A stretch of DNA of 64,000 bases, taken from the NCBI RefSeq assembly GCF_000803215.1, contig NZ_JSXC01000033.1, positions 1 through 64,000 of the forward strand, written 5' to 3'. Positions 1 to 9,325 of the stretch are shown here, in pieces (position 1 is the stretch's first letter; each line of letters begins with the position of its first letter). Made by a program: the position numbers and the translations under genes. Origin of the DNA: Pectobacterium fontis. Its GTDB lineage: Bacteria; Pseudomonadota; Gammaproteobacteria; Enterobacterales; Enterobacteriaceae. A model generated the notes under the pieces. It was given only the letters and a program-made list of their open reading frames with translations. It was not told where the DNA came from and made no database searches.

Positions 1-238
1 AAGTACGGTAGGGCTAAATGAAGCGACAATCCAGAAATATATCAGAGAACAAGAGAAGTCAGATTTACTCTCAGACAAATTGAGTAGTAAAGAGTACGCA
101 GACCCCTTCAAGGGGTAGGCCAAAGTAGCAAAGACACTTAGCTTGAACGAAGAGAAAGCAGCGTCATTTAGGCGCAGTCGGTAACAAGCCCTTATAGGGC
201 AAGAGCAAACCACCCGCTATGCGGGTGGTTATGATTTT
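1..238 (+). mobile_element. 3' end of an IS200/IS605-type insertion sequence
   Basis: The window opens inside a transposase reading frame. It is followed by about 90 noncoding bases and a perfect 10-bp stem at 208-230 (AACCACCCGC, loop TAT, GCGGGTGGTT). A short coding tail followed by a subterminal hairpin and no long inverted repeats is the usual right-end layout of IS200/IS605 elements, whose TnpA recognises hairpins as single-stranded DNA. A second small hairpin (GCCC/GGGC) lies at 188-200. The exact right boundary cannot be fixed without an empty site; about 231-240 is an estimate. The left end is outside the window. Confidence 0.75.
2..118 (+). CDS. tnpA: IS200-type transposase TnpA, C-terminal 38 residues (cut by window edge)
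   Basis: The only frame open from the first bases gives a peptide beginning STVGLNEATIQKYIREQE and ending in EYADPFKG before a TAG stop. This resembles the C-terminal tail of IS200-family TnpA, the Y1 HUH transposase that cuts and rejoins single-stranded DNA. The catalytic HUH motif and tyrosine lie upstream of the window, so activity cannot be judged. Family assignment rests on the tail sequence plus the hairpin just downstream. Confidence 0.7.
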   Translation, partial: STVGLNEATIQKYIREQEKSDLLSDKLSSKEYADPFKG

Positions 239-244
239 CTATGA

Positions 245-367
245 TCAACTAAAGAAGTTAATCAGTGCAGCACACAAAACGGCGGCAATAGCAGCCTGCG
301 GGGAATGGCTTGCCGCGGAGCCAATTTCAGCGCCATGTGTTGCTGCGGAAATCAATGAGTCCAGCAT
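245..367 (-). CDS. yshB: small protein YshB
   Basis: A 40-residue ORF with an excellent Shine-Dalgarno (GGGAGGAAC, ending about 3 bases before ATG). It starts MLDSLISAATHGAEIGS and ends AAIAAVLCAALINFFS. E. coli YshB, from memory, is a 36-residue protein starting MLES and ending VAAVLCAAMIGLFS, encoded beside glnG, so sequence, length and location agree. The C-terminal half is one hydrophobic segment, suggesting a membrane or membrane-associated microprotein. YshB has been linked to intracellular replication of Salmonella; its biochemical role is unknown. The stop lies only about 7 bases from the presumed IS200 end, so the insertion left the gene intact but replaced what lay downstream. Confidence 0.78.
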   Translation of the reverse strand: MLDSLISAATHGAEIGSAASHSPQAAIAAVLCAALINFFS

Positions 368-510
368 GGTGTTCCTCCCGAATCAGCGACACGATCATAC
401 TGCTGACTCGAGGCAAGTAAAGGACAAATTAGTGACAATTTCGTGCGCCAGATTGTATTTTTTATCATCAACTTATTTGTTAACAATTGAGCAATAAAAA
501 AACAATCTTG

Positions 511-1923
511 CTACTCCATTCCCAACTCTTTTAATTTACGCGTCAGGGTATTTCTGCCCCATCCCAGCAACCTTGCCGCTTCCTGTTTGTGTCCCTGCGT
601 GTGTCGCAAGGCCGTGGTAAGCAGCGTTCTTTCCATTTCCGGTTGCGCTTCCGCCAGCAGGTTTTGATGACCGGAACGCAGCGCGCGATCGGCCCATTGT
701 GCCAACAGTGTGGCCCAACTGTCCGGCAGAATATGCACGGTGGAATCGGGGGCTGTGGTCTCGAACAGTTCTGGCGGCAGATCCTGAATCAGCACTTCCT
801 GACCCGCGGCCATCACCGTTAACCAGCGGCAGGTATTTTCCAGTTGGCGCACGTTGCCGGGCCACGGTAAACGGGTGAGCGCCGTTTCCGCTTCGGGATG
901 CAGATTCTTCGGTTCGACGCCCAGTTCTTTGGCCGTAGCCTGCAAGAAATAACGCGCCAGACGGGGGATATCTTCCCGACGCTCACGCAGCGGCGGCAGA
1001 TGAACGCGGATCACATTCAGGCGGTGGAACAGGTCATCACGGAATTTGCCTTCCTGCACGCGCTGCTCAAGGTTTTGGTGCGTTGCCGCAATAATGCGAA
1101 CATCCACTTTCACCGCCGCATAGCCACCAACGCGATAAAACTGTCCGTCTGCCAATACGCGCAGCAGGCGTGTTTGTACATCTAGCGGCATATCGCCGAT
1201 TTCATCCAGAAACAGCGTACCGCCATCAGCCTGCTCAAAGCGACCCTGACGAATCTGGTTCGCACCGGTAAACGCGCCTTTTTCATGGCCGAACAGTTCC
1301 GATTCGATCAGATCTTTGGGGATCGCGGCCATATTCAGGGCGATAAAAGGAGCTTTGGTTCTTGGACTGTGACGATGCAGAGCATGTGCCACCAGCTCTT
1401 TACCCGTTCCCGATTCGCCGTTAATCAGCACGCTGATCGACGAACGAGACAGGCGACCGATGATGCGGAAGACATCCTGCATCGCGGGTGCCTCACCGAT
1501 AATGTCCGTAGTCGGGCCATTAATCGGTTGGTTACGTACCGGCTGCTGCTGTTCCAGATAATGGCTAATCGCGCGCTCAACCAACGCAACGGCCTCATCA
1601 ATATCGAACGGTTTCGGCAAATAGTCGAATGCACCCTGTTGATAAGCACTGACGGCGGCATCCAGATCGGAATGGGCCGTCATAATGATGACCGGGAGCA
1701 TCGGGTGGCGCTGCTTGATTTGCTGTAACAGCGCTAATCCATCCATCCCTGGCATGCGGATGTCGGACAGCAGAACATCAGGCGTTTGTGTTGCTAACGC
1801 ATGCAGGACCTGATTGCCGTTCTCAAACGTTGCGCAGGTTAAACCCGCACCAGCAAGCGCGCGCTCAAGCACCCAACGGATGGAGCTATCGTCATCGACA
1901 ATCCAGACTATCCCTCGTTGCAT
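511..1923 (-). CDS. glnG: nitrogen regulation protein NR(I), response regulator NtrC
   Basis: 470 residues, starting [14 protein letters not shown]; an in-frame upstream extension to 1980 would overlap glnL and is not in the family. Receiver domain (about 1-120) carries the phosphoacceptor Asp54 in [12 protein letters not shown]. The sigma-54 interaction AAA+ domain (about 140-375) carries the Walker A GESGTGKE and the GAFTGA loop. A Fis-type HTH ends the protein ([20 protein letters not shown]). Phosphorylated NtrC activates glnA and other nitrogen-limitation genes through sigma-54 RNA polymerase. It is the last gene of glnA-glnL-glnG, 8 bp after glnL. A T-rich run on the minus strand follows the stop. 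Confidence 0.97.
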   Translation of the reverse strand: MQRGIVWIVDDDSSIRWVLERALAGAGLTCATFENGNQVLHALATQTPDVLLSDIRMPGMDGLALLQQIKQRHPMLPVIIMTAHSDLDAAVSAYQQGAFDYLPKPFDIDEAVALVERAISHYLEQQQPVRNQPINGPTTDIIGEAPAMQDVFRIIGRLSRSSISVLINGESGTGKELVAHALHRHSPRTKAPFIALNMAAIPKDLIESELFGHEKGAFTGANQIRQGRFEQADGGTLFLDEIGDMPLDVQTRLLRVLADGQFYRVGGYAAVKVDVRIIAATHQNLEQRVQEGKFRDDLFHRLNVIRVHLPPLRERREDIPRLARYFLQATAKELGVEPKNLHPEAETALTRLPWPGNVRQLENTCRWLTVMAAGQEVLIQDLPPELFETTAPDSTVHILPDSWATLLAQWADRALRSGHQNLLAEAQPEMERTLLTTALRHTQGHKQEAARLLGWGRNTLTRKLKELGME

Positions 1924-1931
1924 TGTGAACC

Positions 1932-2981
1932 TCACTGGCGAATGGGCAGGTAAACCGAAAATTCGGTGTGTCCTGGCCAACTGTTAAATTCAATTTTACC
2001 GGAGTGCTGGTCGATCAAACTGCGGGCGATGGAAAGCCCCAAACCGGTTCCCCCTTCGCGCCCGCTCACCATCGGGTAAAACAGGGTGTCCTGTAGTTGC
2101 GCTGGTACGCCGGGGCCATCATCTTCCACGTCAATCCGTGCGGCAAGGCGGTAGCGCACGCCGTGTAATGTGAGCTGAAAAGCCGTGCGGGTACGTATCG
2201 TAATCGTTCCGCCTTCTTCGCCCAGCGCTTGTAGCGCGTTACGGGTGATGTTCAGCAGTACCTGTTCAATCTGGTCGGGGTCGTGCGTCAGTTCTGGCAG
2301 GCTGGGATCATAATCTTTCACCAGCGTCACGTTGTCCGGCTTTTCTAATGAGACGAGCTGACAAACACGTTCGGCAACCTGATGGATGCTTTGCGTAACG
2401 TGCAGGCCGGGTTGCTGTGGCCCAAGCAGGCGATCGACCAGATTGCGCAGGCGATCCGCCTGTTCAATGATGACCTTGGTGTATTCCGTCAACGCCGGGT
2501 CGGGCAGTGCCTTGGCAAGCAATTGCGCCGCACCGCGTAATCCGCCAAGCGGATTTTTTATCTCATGTGCCAGGCCCCGCACTAAATCACGGGCGGCCTG
2601 CTGTTGTGCATGTTGAAGCTGTTCCTGACTGAGACGGCGCTGGTTATCCATCGGCGCCATTTCCAGTAGGATGAAATCGTGTTGTACCCGCTGCGCGGTG
2701 AGCGACATGATGTGCGCTTTGCCATCCACAACGATAGTCACTTCGTTATCCGTAAAACCTTGCCCTGAATCCAGACTTTCACGCAGTAAATCAATATTCA
2801 GAGAAAAGTATCCCAACAAATCGGGCAGCGGCGTGCCGGATAATTTACGCGAGCTTTGTGCCAGTAATTGCTGTGCTGCCGGGTTGGAATAGTGAATCGC
2901 CAGATCGTTATCCAGCAATAAAATACTGTTTATCAGGGAATTGAGGATCTGCCCAGCATCGGGCAGCGTGCCTGTTGCCAT
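1932..2981 (-). CDS. glnL: nitrogen regulation sensor kinase/phosphatase NR(II), NtrB
   Basis: 349 residues, the usual enterobacterial length. An N-terminal PAS-like domain (about 10-115) is followed by the DHp helix with phosphoacceptor His139 in [13 protein letters not shown]. The HATPase domain shows the N-box [16 protein letters not shown] and GGTGLGLSI. NtrB is a soluble kinase/phosphatase that, under control of PII (GlnB), phosphorylates or dephosphorylates NtrC. It lies about 200 bp downstream of glnA, after an intrinsic terminator, so expression probably comes from glnA readthrough plus a weak local promoter, as in E. coli. Confidence 0.97.
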   Translation of the reverse strand: MATGTLPDAGQILNSLINSILLLDNDLAIHYSNPAAQQLLAQSSRKLSGTPLPDLLGYFSLNIDLLRESLDSGQGFTDNEVTIVVDGKAHIMSLTAQRVQHDFILLEMAPMDNQRRLSQEQLQHAQQQAARDLVRGLAHEIKNPLGGLRGAAQLLAKALPDPALTEYTKVIIEQADRLRNLVDRLLGPQQPGLHVTQSIHQVAERVCQLVSLEKPDNVTLVKDYDPSLPELTHDPDQIEQVLLNITRNALQALGEEGGTITIRTRTAFQLTLHGVRYRLAARIDVEDDGPGVPAQLQDTLFYPMVSGREGGTGLGLSIARSLIDQHSGKIEFNSWPGHTEFSVYLPIRQ

Positions 2982-3061
2982 AATGCAGACTCCCGCACCA
3001 TTTGTGGCGCATTGTAGTGTGAATGATGGATGTTACGTCGCAACGGCCAATGCCGATGGTG

Positions 3062-3086
3062 AAAAAAGCCCATCCGAAGATGGGCT
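3062..3086 (-). terminator. intrinsic terminator after glnA
   Basis: On the minus strand an 8-bp perfect stem (AGCCCATC/GATGGGCT) with a TTCG tetraloop is followed by six U. It lies about 98 bases after the glnA stop and before glnL, the position where E. coli has the partial terminator that sets a high GlnA:NtrB ratio. Confidence 0.85.
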
Positions 3087-3183
3087 GAAGCGTTTCCACG
3101 GCAACAAGAACAAACTTCTTAGTATTCTCTTGTTTATCAGTCATGGTCGGGTATCAGCACACCCAACCACGCCGAAGTAGATA
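3062..3183 (-). ncRNA. glnZ: candidate GlnZ-like 3'UTR small RNA of glnA
   Basis: In E. coli a Hfq-bound sRNA, GlnZ, is processed from the glnA 3' end and stops at the glnA terminator. Here the glnA 3'UTR is about 120 nt and ends in a TTCG-loop hairpin with a U tail, the right architecture. The 5' end may lie inside glnA coding sequence. No seed was compared, so this is a positional inference only. Confidence 0.35.
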
Positions 3184-4593
3184 TTAAACGCTGTAGTACA
3201 GTTCGAACTCAACTGGGTGCGGCGTCATGCGAACGCGGTCAATCTCAGATTTACGCAGTTCGATATACGCTTCGATAGCGTCGTCGGTGAACACGCCACC
3301 ACGGGTCAGGAACTCGCGGTCTTCGTTCAGTGCAGCCAGCGCTTCGTCCAGAGAACCTGCAACTTTTGGAATCTCTGCTTCTTCTTCTGGAGGCAGATCG
3401 TACAGGTTTTTGTCCATCGCATCGCCAGGGTGGATTTTGTTGATGATGCCATCAAGGCCAGCCATCAGCAATGCAGCGAAGCACAGGTACGGGTTAGCGG
3501 CTGGATCCGGGAAGCGCGCTTCGATACGACGTGCTTTCGGGCTAGCAACCACTGGGATACGGATTGAAGCGGAACGGTTACGGGCAGAGTAAGCCAGCAT
3601 AACAGGGGCTTCGTAGCCAGGGACCAGACGCTTGTAGGAGTTGGTGGTTGGGTTCGCCAGGGCGTTGATCGCTTTGGCGTGCTTGATAACGCCGCCGATG
3701 TAGAACAGTGCGGTTTCGGACAGGCCGCCGTATTTGTCGCCAGCGAACAGGTTAGTGCCGTCTTTAGACAGAGACATGTGGCAGTGCATACCAGAACCGT
3801 TATCACCGAACATTGGTTTAGGCATGAAGGTCGCGGTTTTGCCGTAAGCATGGGCAACGTTATGCACGACATATTTGTAGATCTGAATTTCGTCAGCTTT
3901 TTTGGTCATGGTGTTGAAGCGGGTAGCCACTTCGTTTTGACCCGCAGTTGCGACTTCATGGTGGTGGGCTTCAACAACCAGACCCATTTGCTCCATGGTC
4001 AGACACATAGCAGAACGAATGTCCTGTGATGAGTCGACAGGTGGAACCGGGAAGTAACCGCCTTTCAGACCTGGACGGTGGCCTTTGTTACCGCCTTCGT
4101 ATTCTTTGCTGGAGTTCCAGTAAGCTTCGATATCGTCGATAGCAACGTGGGAACCGGATGTGCTGCTGCCGAAACGGATGTCATCAAACAGGAAGAACTC
4201 TGGCTCAGGCCCGAACAGTACGGTATCGGCAATGCCGGAAGAACGCAGGAAATCTTCCGCACGTTTCGCGATTGAACGCGGGTCACGATCGTAGCCCTGC
4301 ATGGTGCCTGGCTCAAGAATGTCACAACGAATGATCAGTGTGGAATCTTCAAAGAATGGATCGATCATCGCCGTGCTGGCATCGGGCATCAGAACCATGT
4401 CTGACTCGTTGATGCCTTTCCAGCCGCCAATCGAGGAACCATCAAACATTTTACCTTCTTCGAAGAAGTCGGCATTGACTTGATGAGCCGGAATGGTGAC
4501 GTGCTGTTCTTTACCTTTAGTATCCGTGAAGCGCAAATCAACAAACTTCACTTCGTGCTCATTCAGCATCGTCAAAACATGTTCTGCGGACAT
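3184..4593 (-). CDS. glnA: glutamine synthetase, type I beta
   Basis: 469 residues starting [16 protein letters not shown], behind GGGAGAACCAGGT. A 53-codon in-frame upstream extension runs into the promoter and is not coding. The enzyme makes glutamine from glutamate, ammonium and ATP as a cytoplasmic dodecamer. The sequence has [10 protein letters not shown], the ATP-binding [10 protein letters not shown] segment and NRSASIRIP. The adenylylation tyrosine [10 protein letters not shown] is codon 398 (Tyr397 without Met), so activity is presumably controlled by GlnE. First gene of glnA-glnL-glnG, with a sigma-54 promoter and NtrC sites upstream. Confidence 0.99.
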   Translation of the reverse strand: MSAEHVLTMLNEHEVKFVDLRFTDTKGKEQHVTIPAHQVNADFFEEGKMFDGSSIGGWKGINESDMVLMPDASTAMIDPFFEDSTLIIRCDILEPGTMQGYDRDPRSIAKRAEDFLRSSGIADTVLFGPEPEFFLFDDIRFGSSTSGSHVAIDDIEAYWNSSKEYEGGNKGHRPGLKGGYFPVPPVDSSQDIRSAMCLTMEQMGLVVEAHHHEVATAGQNEVATRFNTMTKKADEIQIYKYVVHNVAHAYGKTATFMPKPMFGDNGSGMHCHMSLSKDGTNLFAGDKYGGLSETALFYIGGVIKHAKAINALANPTTNSYKRLVPGYEAPVMLAYSARNRSASIRIPVVASPKARRIEARFPDPAANPYLCFAALLMAGLDGIINKIHPGDAMDKNLYDLPPEEEAEIPKVAGSLDEALAALNEDREFLTRGGVFTDDAIEAYIELRKSEIDRVRMTPHPVEFELYYSV

Positions 4594-4672
4594 ACCTGGT
4601 TCTCCCAATTGGTCATTTATCGTCGTGGAACGAATATCGTTGTGGATTGATGTTGTTGCCGTGAGTAGACTA

Positions 4673-4690
4673 AAGCTAAAAGTGTGCCAA
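4673..4690 (-). promoter_or_regulatory. sigma-54 promoter glnAp2
   Basis: Minus strand reads TTGGCACACTTTTAGCTT. The -24 GG and -12 GC are in the required 12-base register and the match to TGGCAC-N5-TTGCA is close. It lies about 80 bases upstream of the glnA ATG. Confidence 0.9.
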
Positions 4691-4762
4691 CTTTTTAAAT
4701 GCGTGCAATGTGTTGCCCCTTGGGGCTTTCTCACGGAAACCCACTGCACCATTATAGTCTAA

Positions 4763-4779
4763 AGCACCAAATTGGTGCT
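4763..4779. promoter_or_regulatory. NtrC enhancer site (proximal)
   Basis: Perfect 17-bp palindrome AGCACCAAATTGGTGCT, matching the NtrC consensus GCAC-N7-GTGC. It is about 75 bp upstream of the sigma-54 promoter, the usual enhancer distance. Confidence 0.88.
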
Positions 4780-4794
4780 CCATATGTGAATTAT

Positions 4795-4811
4795 TGCACT
4801 TATTTAGTGCA
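4795..4811. promoter_or_regulatory. NtrC enhancer site (distal)
   Basis: TGCACTTATTTAGTGCA is a second NtrC palindrome, centred 32 bp from the first (three helical turns), matching the paired high-affinity sites of enterobacterial glnA. Confidence 0.87.
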
Positions 4812-4962
4812 TTTGTGTTCGCTTGTAGCGCTTTTGCACCGTGAAAGGGATCACAAAGCAGGCAGCTCTGGGTTGTTTATCATAGATGCTTGTGATCTTG
4901 TTTAGTCCCTCGATTAATACGTGTACAATAGCGCGCTATTTCTAAATGCCTGAGGCAAAGCT

Positions 4963-6786
4963 GTGATCGAAAATTTGCGTAACATCGCCATTATTGCGCA
5001 CGTTGACCATGGGAAAACCACCCTGGTTGACAAGCTGTTGCAACAATCCGGAACGTTCGGTGAACGTGTCGAAGCAACCGAGCGTGTAATGGACTCCAAC
5101 GATTTGGAGAAAGAGCGTGGAATTACTATCCTCGCAAAAAATACCGCCATTAATTGGAAAGACTACCGCATTAACATCGTAGATACCCCGGGACACGCCG
5201 ATTTCGGCGGCGAGGTTGAGCGTGTAATGTCGATGGTTGACTCGGTACTGCTGGTTGTTGATGCGATGGATGGCCCGATGCCGCAAACGCGTTTCGTGAC
5301 CAAAAAAGCGTTTGCCAACGGTCTGAAACCTATTGTGGTTATCAACAAAGTTGACCGTCCTGGCGCGCGTCCTGACTGGGTTGTCGATCAGGTGTTCGAC
5401 CTGTTCGTGAACCTCGATGCGACTGACGAGCAACTGGATTTCCCGATCATTTATGCTTCTGCGCTGAATGGTATCGCGGGTCTTGACCATACCGACATGG
5501 CGGAAGATATGACTCCGCTGTATCAGGCGATTGTCGATCACGTATCTCCACCTCAGGTTGAGATGGATGCGCCGTTCCAGATGCAAATCTCGCAACTGGA
5601 CTACAACAACTATGTTGGTGTTATCGGTATCGGCCGTATCAAACGCGGTAAAGTGAAGCCTAACCAACAAGTGACTATTGTTGATAGCGAAGGCAAAACC
5701 CGTAACGGTAAAGTCGGTAAAGTCCTGACTCACCTGGGTCTGGAGCGTATCGACGCGGCTGAAGCAGAAGCGGGCGATATCATCGCGATTACCGGTCTGG
5801 GCGAGCTGAACATTTCCGACACCATCTGCGACCCGCAGAATGTCGAAGCGCTGCCAGCACTGAGCGTCGATGAACCGACCGTTACCATGTTCTTCAACGT
5901 CAATACTTCACCATTCTGCGGTAAAGAAGGTAAGTATGTGACCTCGCGCCAGATTCTGGAGCGTCTGAACAAAGAGCTGGTACACAACGTTGCTCTGCGC
6001 GTTGACGAAACCGAAGACGCGGATGCGTTCCGTGTTTCCGGCCGCGGTGAATTGCACCTGTCTGTTCTGATTGAAAACATGCGTCGTGAAGGCTTTGAAC
6101 TGGCCGTATCACGTCCGAAGGTTATCAACCGCGTTATCGACGGCCGTAACCAAGAGCCGTTTGAAAACGTGACGCTGGACATCGAAGAACAGCACCAAGG
6201 TTCAGTCATGCAAGCCATGGGTGAGCGTAAAGGTGATGTGAAAGACATGATCCCAGATGGCAAGGGTCGTATCCGTCTGGATTACCTGATCCCAGCTCGC
6301 GGCTTGATCGGTTTCCGTACCGAATTCATGACCATGACGTCAGGTACGGGTCTGCTGTACTCCACGTTCAGCCACTATGATGACGTGCGTCCAGGTGAAA
6401 TCGGTCAGCGTCAGAACGGCGTACTGATCTCTAACGGTCAGGGTAAAGCCGTCGCGTTCGCGCTGTTCAGCCTGCAAGATCGCGGTAAGCTGTTCCTCGG
6501 ACACGGTGCAGAAGTGTATGAAGGCCAGATCATCGGTATTCACTCACGTTCTAACGATCTGACAGTAAACTGCCTGACCGGTAAGAAACTGACCAACATG
6601 CGTGCATCAGGTACGGATGAAGCGACCACACTGGTTCCTGCGATCAAAATGTCTCTGGAACAAGCGCTGGAGTTCATTGATGATGATGAACTGGTTGAAG
6701 TTACGCCGCAGTCGATTCGTATTCGTAAGCGTCACCTGACCGAAAACGATCGTAAACGCGCCAGTCGCGGCAGCAAAGACGTCTAA
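4963..6786 (+). CDS. bipA: ribosome-associated GTPase BipA/TypA
   Basis: 607 residues, the family length, starting from GTG at 4963 with TGAGG upstream; the N-terminus [20 protein letters not shown] is conserved. It is a translational GTPase related to EF-G and LepA, with G1 AHVDHGKTT (12-20), G3 [11 protein letters not shown] and G4 [10 protein letters not shown], followed by the beta-barrel domain, two EF-G-like domains and the BipA-specific C-terminal domain. It aids late 50S assembly and growth at low temperature or stress. Divergent from glnA across the NtrC/sigma-54 region. A TACAAT -10 box lies at 4924-4929 with only a weak -35. Confidence 0.98.
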   Translation: MIENLRNIAIIAHVDHGKTTLVDKLLQQSGTFGERVEATERVMDSNDLEKERGITILAKNTAINWKDYRINIVDTPGHADFGGEVERVMSMVDSVLLVVDAMDGPMPQTRFVTKKAFANGLKPIVVINKVDRPGARPDWVVDQVFDLFVNLDATDEQLDFPIIYASALNGIAGLDHTDMAEDMTPLYQAIVDHVSPPQVEMDAPFQMQISQLDYNNYVGVIGIGRIKRGKVKPNQQVTIVDSEGKTRNGKVGKVLTHLGLERIDAAEAEAGDIIAITGLGELNISDTICDPQNVEALPALSVDEPTVTMFFNVNTSPFCGKEGKYVTSRQILERLNKELVHNVALRVDETEDADAFRVSGRGELHLSVLIENMRREGFELAVSRPKVINRVIDGRNQEPFENVTLDIEEQHQGSVMQAMGERKGDVKDMIPDGKGRIRLDYLIPARGLIGFRTEFMTMTSGTGLLYSTFSHYDDVRPGEIGQRQNGVLISNGQGKAVAFALFSLQDRGKLFLGHGAEVYEGQIIGIHSRSNDLTVNCLTGKKLTNMRASGTDEATTLVPAIKMSLEQALEFIDDDELVEVTPQSIRIRKRHLTENDRKRASRGSKDV

Positions 6787-6810
6787 TTTCAGACTAATTT
6801 GTATTGTCAC

Positions 6811-6837
6811 AGGGTACCTTCGGGTGCCCTGAATTTT
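6811..6837 (+). terminator. probable terminator after bipA
   Basis: An 8-bp stem (AGGGTACC/GGTGCCCT, one G-U pair) with a TTCG loop, followed by GAATTTTA. The U tract is weak. Confidence 0.55.
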
Positions 6838-6943
6838 ATGCGCTTTCTTCCACTTTAACCTTTCCTTATATTTCCTCCCTGTTCAGTTCCGCCATTTCCC
6901 GCTACAGTGAAAATCCTACGATCGCGCCAGGAAGGGGACTGCC

Positions 6944-7555
6944 ATGCTATATATCTTTGATTTGGGTAATGTCGTCATTGATATTGATTTCAAAAGAGTA
7001 TTGGGCGTCTGGAGTAATCTGAGCAGCGCGCCGCTCGCGACGTTGCAAGAGCGTTTTGTCATGGGTGAGACGTTTGAACAGCATGAGCGGGGTGAGATCA
7101 GCGATGAGGCATTCGCTACCAGACTGTGTCAGGAAATGGGCATTGCCCTGAGTTTCGAACAATTTACCGCCGGCTGGCAGGCTATTTTCGTCGCGCTACG
7201 TCCAGAGGTTATCGACATTATGCAGCGCCTGCGTCAGGAAGGGCACCGGGTGGTGATTCTGTCGAATACCAATCGTCTCCATTGTTCACACTGGCCAGCG
7301 TTGTTCCCCGAAGTGGGAGCCACGGCAGACAGGATCTACCTGTCGCAAGATATTGGCTTGCGTAAGCCGGAATTGGCGATTTACCACTATGTTCTGGCGC
7401 AGGAAGGGGTGACGCCAGCGCAAGCCGTGTTTTTTGACGATAATGCCGCGAATGTTGATGCGGCACAGAGTTTGGGTATTCACAGCATTCTGGTGACCGA
7501 TCGTCAGGTGGTGCCGAGTTTTTTCGCTATGCAGGTGACGACAGCTCAAGCATGA
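6944..7555 (+). CDS. yihX: HAD-family alpha-D-glucose-1-phosphate phosphatase YihX
   Basis: 203 residues behind a GGAAGGGG Shine-Dalgarno. HAD motif I is MLYIFDLGNVVIDID (nucleophile Asp6), motif II is in VVILSNTNR, and motif IV is VFFDDNAANVDAA. The E. coli homologue (199 aa) dephosphorylates glucose-1-phosphate. Soluble, no signal peptide. In E. coli yihX is followed by yihY, dtd and yiiD; here dtd comes directly after a 60-bp gap, so yihY is absent from the locus. Confidence 0.93.
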   Translation: MLYIFDLGNVVIDIDFKRVLGVWSNLSSAPLATLQERFVMGETFEQHERGEISDEAFATRLCQEMGIALSFEQFTAGWQAIFVALRPEVIDIMQRLRQEGHRVVILSNTNRLHCSHWPALFPEVGATADRIYLSQDIGLRKPELAIYHYVLAQEGVTPAQAVFFDDNAANVDAAQSLGIHSILVTDRQVVPSFFAMQVTTAQA

Positions 7556-7616
7556 TTGATATCGTAGGGGCACACGGCCCTATTGGGAATGATGACATCA
7601 GGAGTAGTTGGGTTTT

Positions 7617-8054
7617 ATGATTGCGCTAATTCAGCGAGTATCCAGCGCCAGCGTGGCGGTAGAAGGCAATGTCGTTGGGGAAATCGATAAGGGTTTGCTG
7701 ATCTTGCTGGGTGTTGAGCAGGGTGATGATGAACAAAAGGCCACACGGCTCTGTGAGCGCGTATTGGGCTACCGTATATTCGGTGACGATGACGGGAAAA
7801 TGAACCTCAATGTTCGCCAGGCTGGCGGTAATGTGCTGGTGGTGTCGCAGTTTACGCTGGTGGCCGATACACAGCGTGGCATGCGGCCTGGCTTTTCTCG
7901 CGGTGCGCATCCCTCAGAGGCGGATCGCCTTTATCAGTATTTTGTCGGACAGTGCCGTGAGCAAGGCGTTCACACGGAAACGGGGCAGTTTGCGGCGGAT
8001 ATGAAAGTGGCATTGGTGAATGATGGCCCGGTGACGTTTTGGCTACAGACATAA
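7617..8054 (+). CDS. dtd: D-aminoacyl-tRNA deacylase
   Basis: 145 residues, the canonical DTD length, starting [17 protein letters not shown] three codons upstream is less likely because AGGAG at 7600-7604 would then be too close. DTD removes D-amino acids (and glycine) mischarged on tRNA, protecting translation. The active-site motifs SQFTL and the C-terminal [10 protein letters not shown] (cross-dimer Gly-cisPro) are both present. Cytoplasmic homodimer, probably cotranscribed with yihX. Confidence 0.97.
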   Translation: MIALIQRVSSASVAVEGNVVGEIDKGLLILLGVEQGDDEQKATRLCERVLGYRIFGDDDGKMNLNVRQAGGNVLVVSQFTLVADTQRGMRPGFSRGAHPSEADRLYQYFVGQCREQGVHTETGQFAADMKVALVNDGPVTFWLQT

Positions 8055-8140
8055 GCACCATTATCGTCCCGTACATAGGTTTGTCTGTGGTCTGATCTTA
8101 TGAGCAATGCAATGCGTCATTTCGGTATAGAGGAAGGGTT

Positions 8141-9082
8141 ATGTATCATCTGAGAGTACCTGAAAGCGCGGAAGAACTGGATGCGTACTATCAATTTCGC
8201 TGGGAAATGCTGCGTAAACCGTTACACCAGCCGTTAGGCTCCGAGCGGGATGCCTACGATGCGTTGGCGCATCACCAAACCGTGGTGGATGAACAAGGGA
8301 GACTGGTTGCGATTGGACGTCTTTCTATCAATGCAGATAATGAGGCAGCCATCCGTTTTTTAGCGGTTCATCCCGATGTGCGGGGGAAAGGATTAGGGAC
8401 GTTACTTGCGATTACTCTGGAATCCGTAGCGCGTCAGGAGGGTGTTAAGCGTGTCGTCTGTAGCGCTCGTGAAGACGCGATGGACTTTTTCTCCAAGCTG
8501 GGCTTTGTTAATCAGGGGGAGATCACGGCACCACAAACGACGCCTGTGCGGCACTTCCTGATGATCAAACCGGTGGCGACGCTGGATGATATTCTGCACC
8601 GCCCCGACTGGTGCGGGCAGTTGCAGCAAGCCTGGTACGATCACATCCCTCTGAGTGAAAAGATGGGGGTGCGGATAAGCCAGTACACCGGGAAACAATT
8701 TATCACCACCATGCCTGAAACGGGCAATCAGAACCCGCACCATACGCTTTTTGCCGGCAGCATGTTTTCCCTCGCTACGCTCACTGGCTGGGGATTAATC
8801 TGGCTGCTGCTGCGGGAACGGCACCTTGGGGGAACGATCATTCTGGCGGATGCGCACATTCGTTACAGTATGCCAGTAAGTGGCCGACCGAGCGCGATTG
8901 CCGATTTAGGGTCGCTGAGTGGCGATCTGGATCGTCTCGCGCGTGGACGTAAGGCGCGCGTGCAGTTAAACGTTGAACTGTTTGGTGATGATCATAAAGG
9001 GGCGTTATTTGAAGGGGTGTATATCGTGCTGCCAGCTCAGCCGGATGCGCCGCTGGAAAAGGGCGGATCTGAAGTGGATTAA
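8141..9082 (+). CDS. fabY: bifunctional GNAT/thioesterase-fold protein FabY (YiiD)
   Basis: 313 residues behind GAGGAAGGG. An N-terminal GNAT domain (about 1-145; acetyl-CoA loop [14 protein letters not shown]) is joined to a C-terminal hot-dog domain (about 165-310; [20 protein letters not shown]). This is the E. coli YiiD architecture. The E. coli protein has been reported to support initiation of fatty acid synthesis when FabH is missing, probably through malonyl-ACP decarboxylation (recalled, not derived here). Last gene of the plus-strand run, before a 13-bp hairpin. Confidence 0.9.
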   Translation: MYHLRVPESAEELDAYYQFRWEMLRKPLHQPLGSERDAYDALAHHQTVVDEQGRLVAIGRLSINADNEAAIRFLAVHPDVRGKGLGTLLAITLESVARQEGVKRVVCSAREDAMDFFSKLGFVNQGEITAPQTTPVRHFLMIKPVATLDDILHRPDWCGQLQQAWYDHIPLSEKMGVRISQYTGKQFITTMPETGNQNPHHTLFAGSMFSLATLTGWGLIWLLLRERHLGGTIILADAHIRYSMPVSGRPSAIADLGSLSGDLDRLARGRKARVQLNVELFGDDHKGALFEGVYIVLPAQPDAPLEKGGSEVD

Positions 9083-9172
9083 CCCACTGGTATCTATTAT
9101 GGCGCGTTTTCCATCAGTGCTTCACTTTTCGCATTAGCCAGCAGTACCTCGCAACTATCGTACCCTATGACA

Positions 9173-9201
9173 ATAGCCCCCGTGATTCTCACGGGGGCTA
9201 T
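9173..9201. terminator. strong hairpin between convergent fabY and yicH
   Basis: Perfect 13-bp stem ATAGCCCCCGTGA/TCACGGGGGCTAT with a TTC loop, sited between convergent genes. There is no U tract on either side, so it may work with Rho or as an mRNA-stabilising 3' end. Confidence 0.65.
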
Positions 9202-9325
9202 CAGGCTGTGTTTCAACACTGCTGTTTCAATACGCGATGAGATGCGGGTATGTTGAAAACCAGCGTTTTGGTTATCCGCGTTTTAAACCCCCCGCGTTTT
9301 AAATACCCGCTTAACTATCCGATCG

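Noticed and set aside
219-497. 92-codon plus-strand frame over the IS end and yshB
   Set aside because: Begins inside the IS hairpin and runs antisense to yshB, which has the better ribosome site and homology.
2996-3013. NtrC-like dyad upstream of glnL
   Set aside because: TGCGCC and GGTGCG half-sites are spaced one base too far (18 bp, not 17) and mismatched; too weak to call, although E. coli has a site at glnLp.
9278-9312. Two copies of CCGCGTTTTAAA near 9280-9302
   Set aside because: Only two short adjacent copies with no flanking structure; likely chance or minor slippage.
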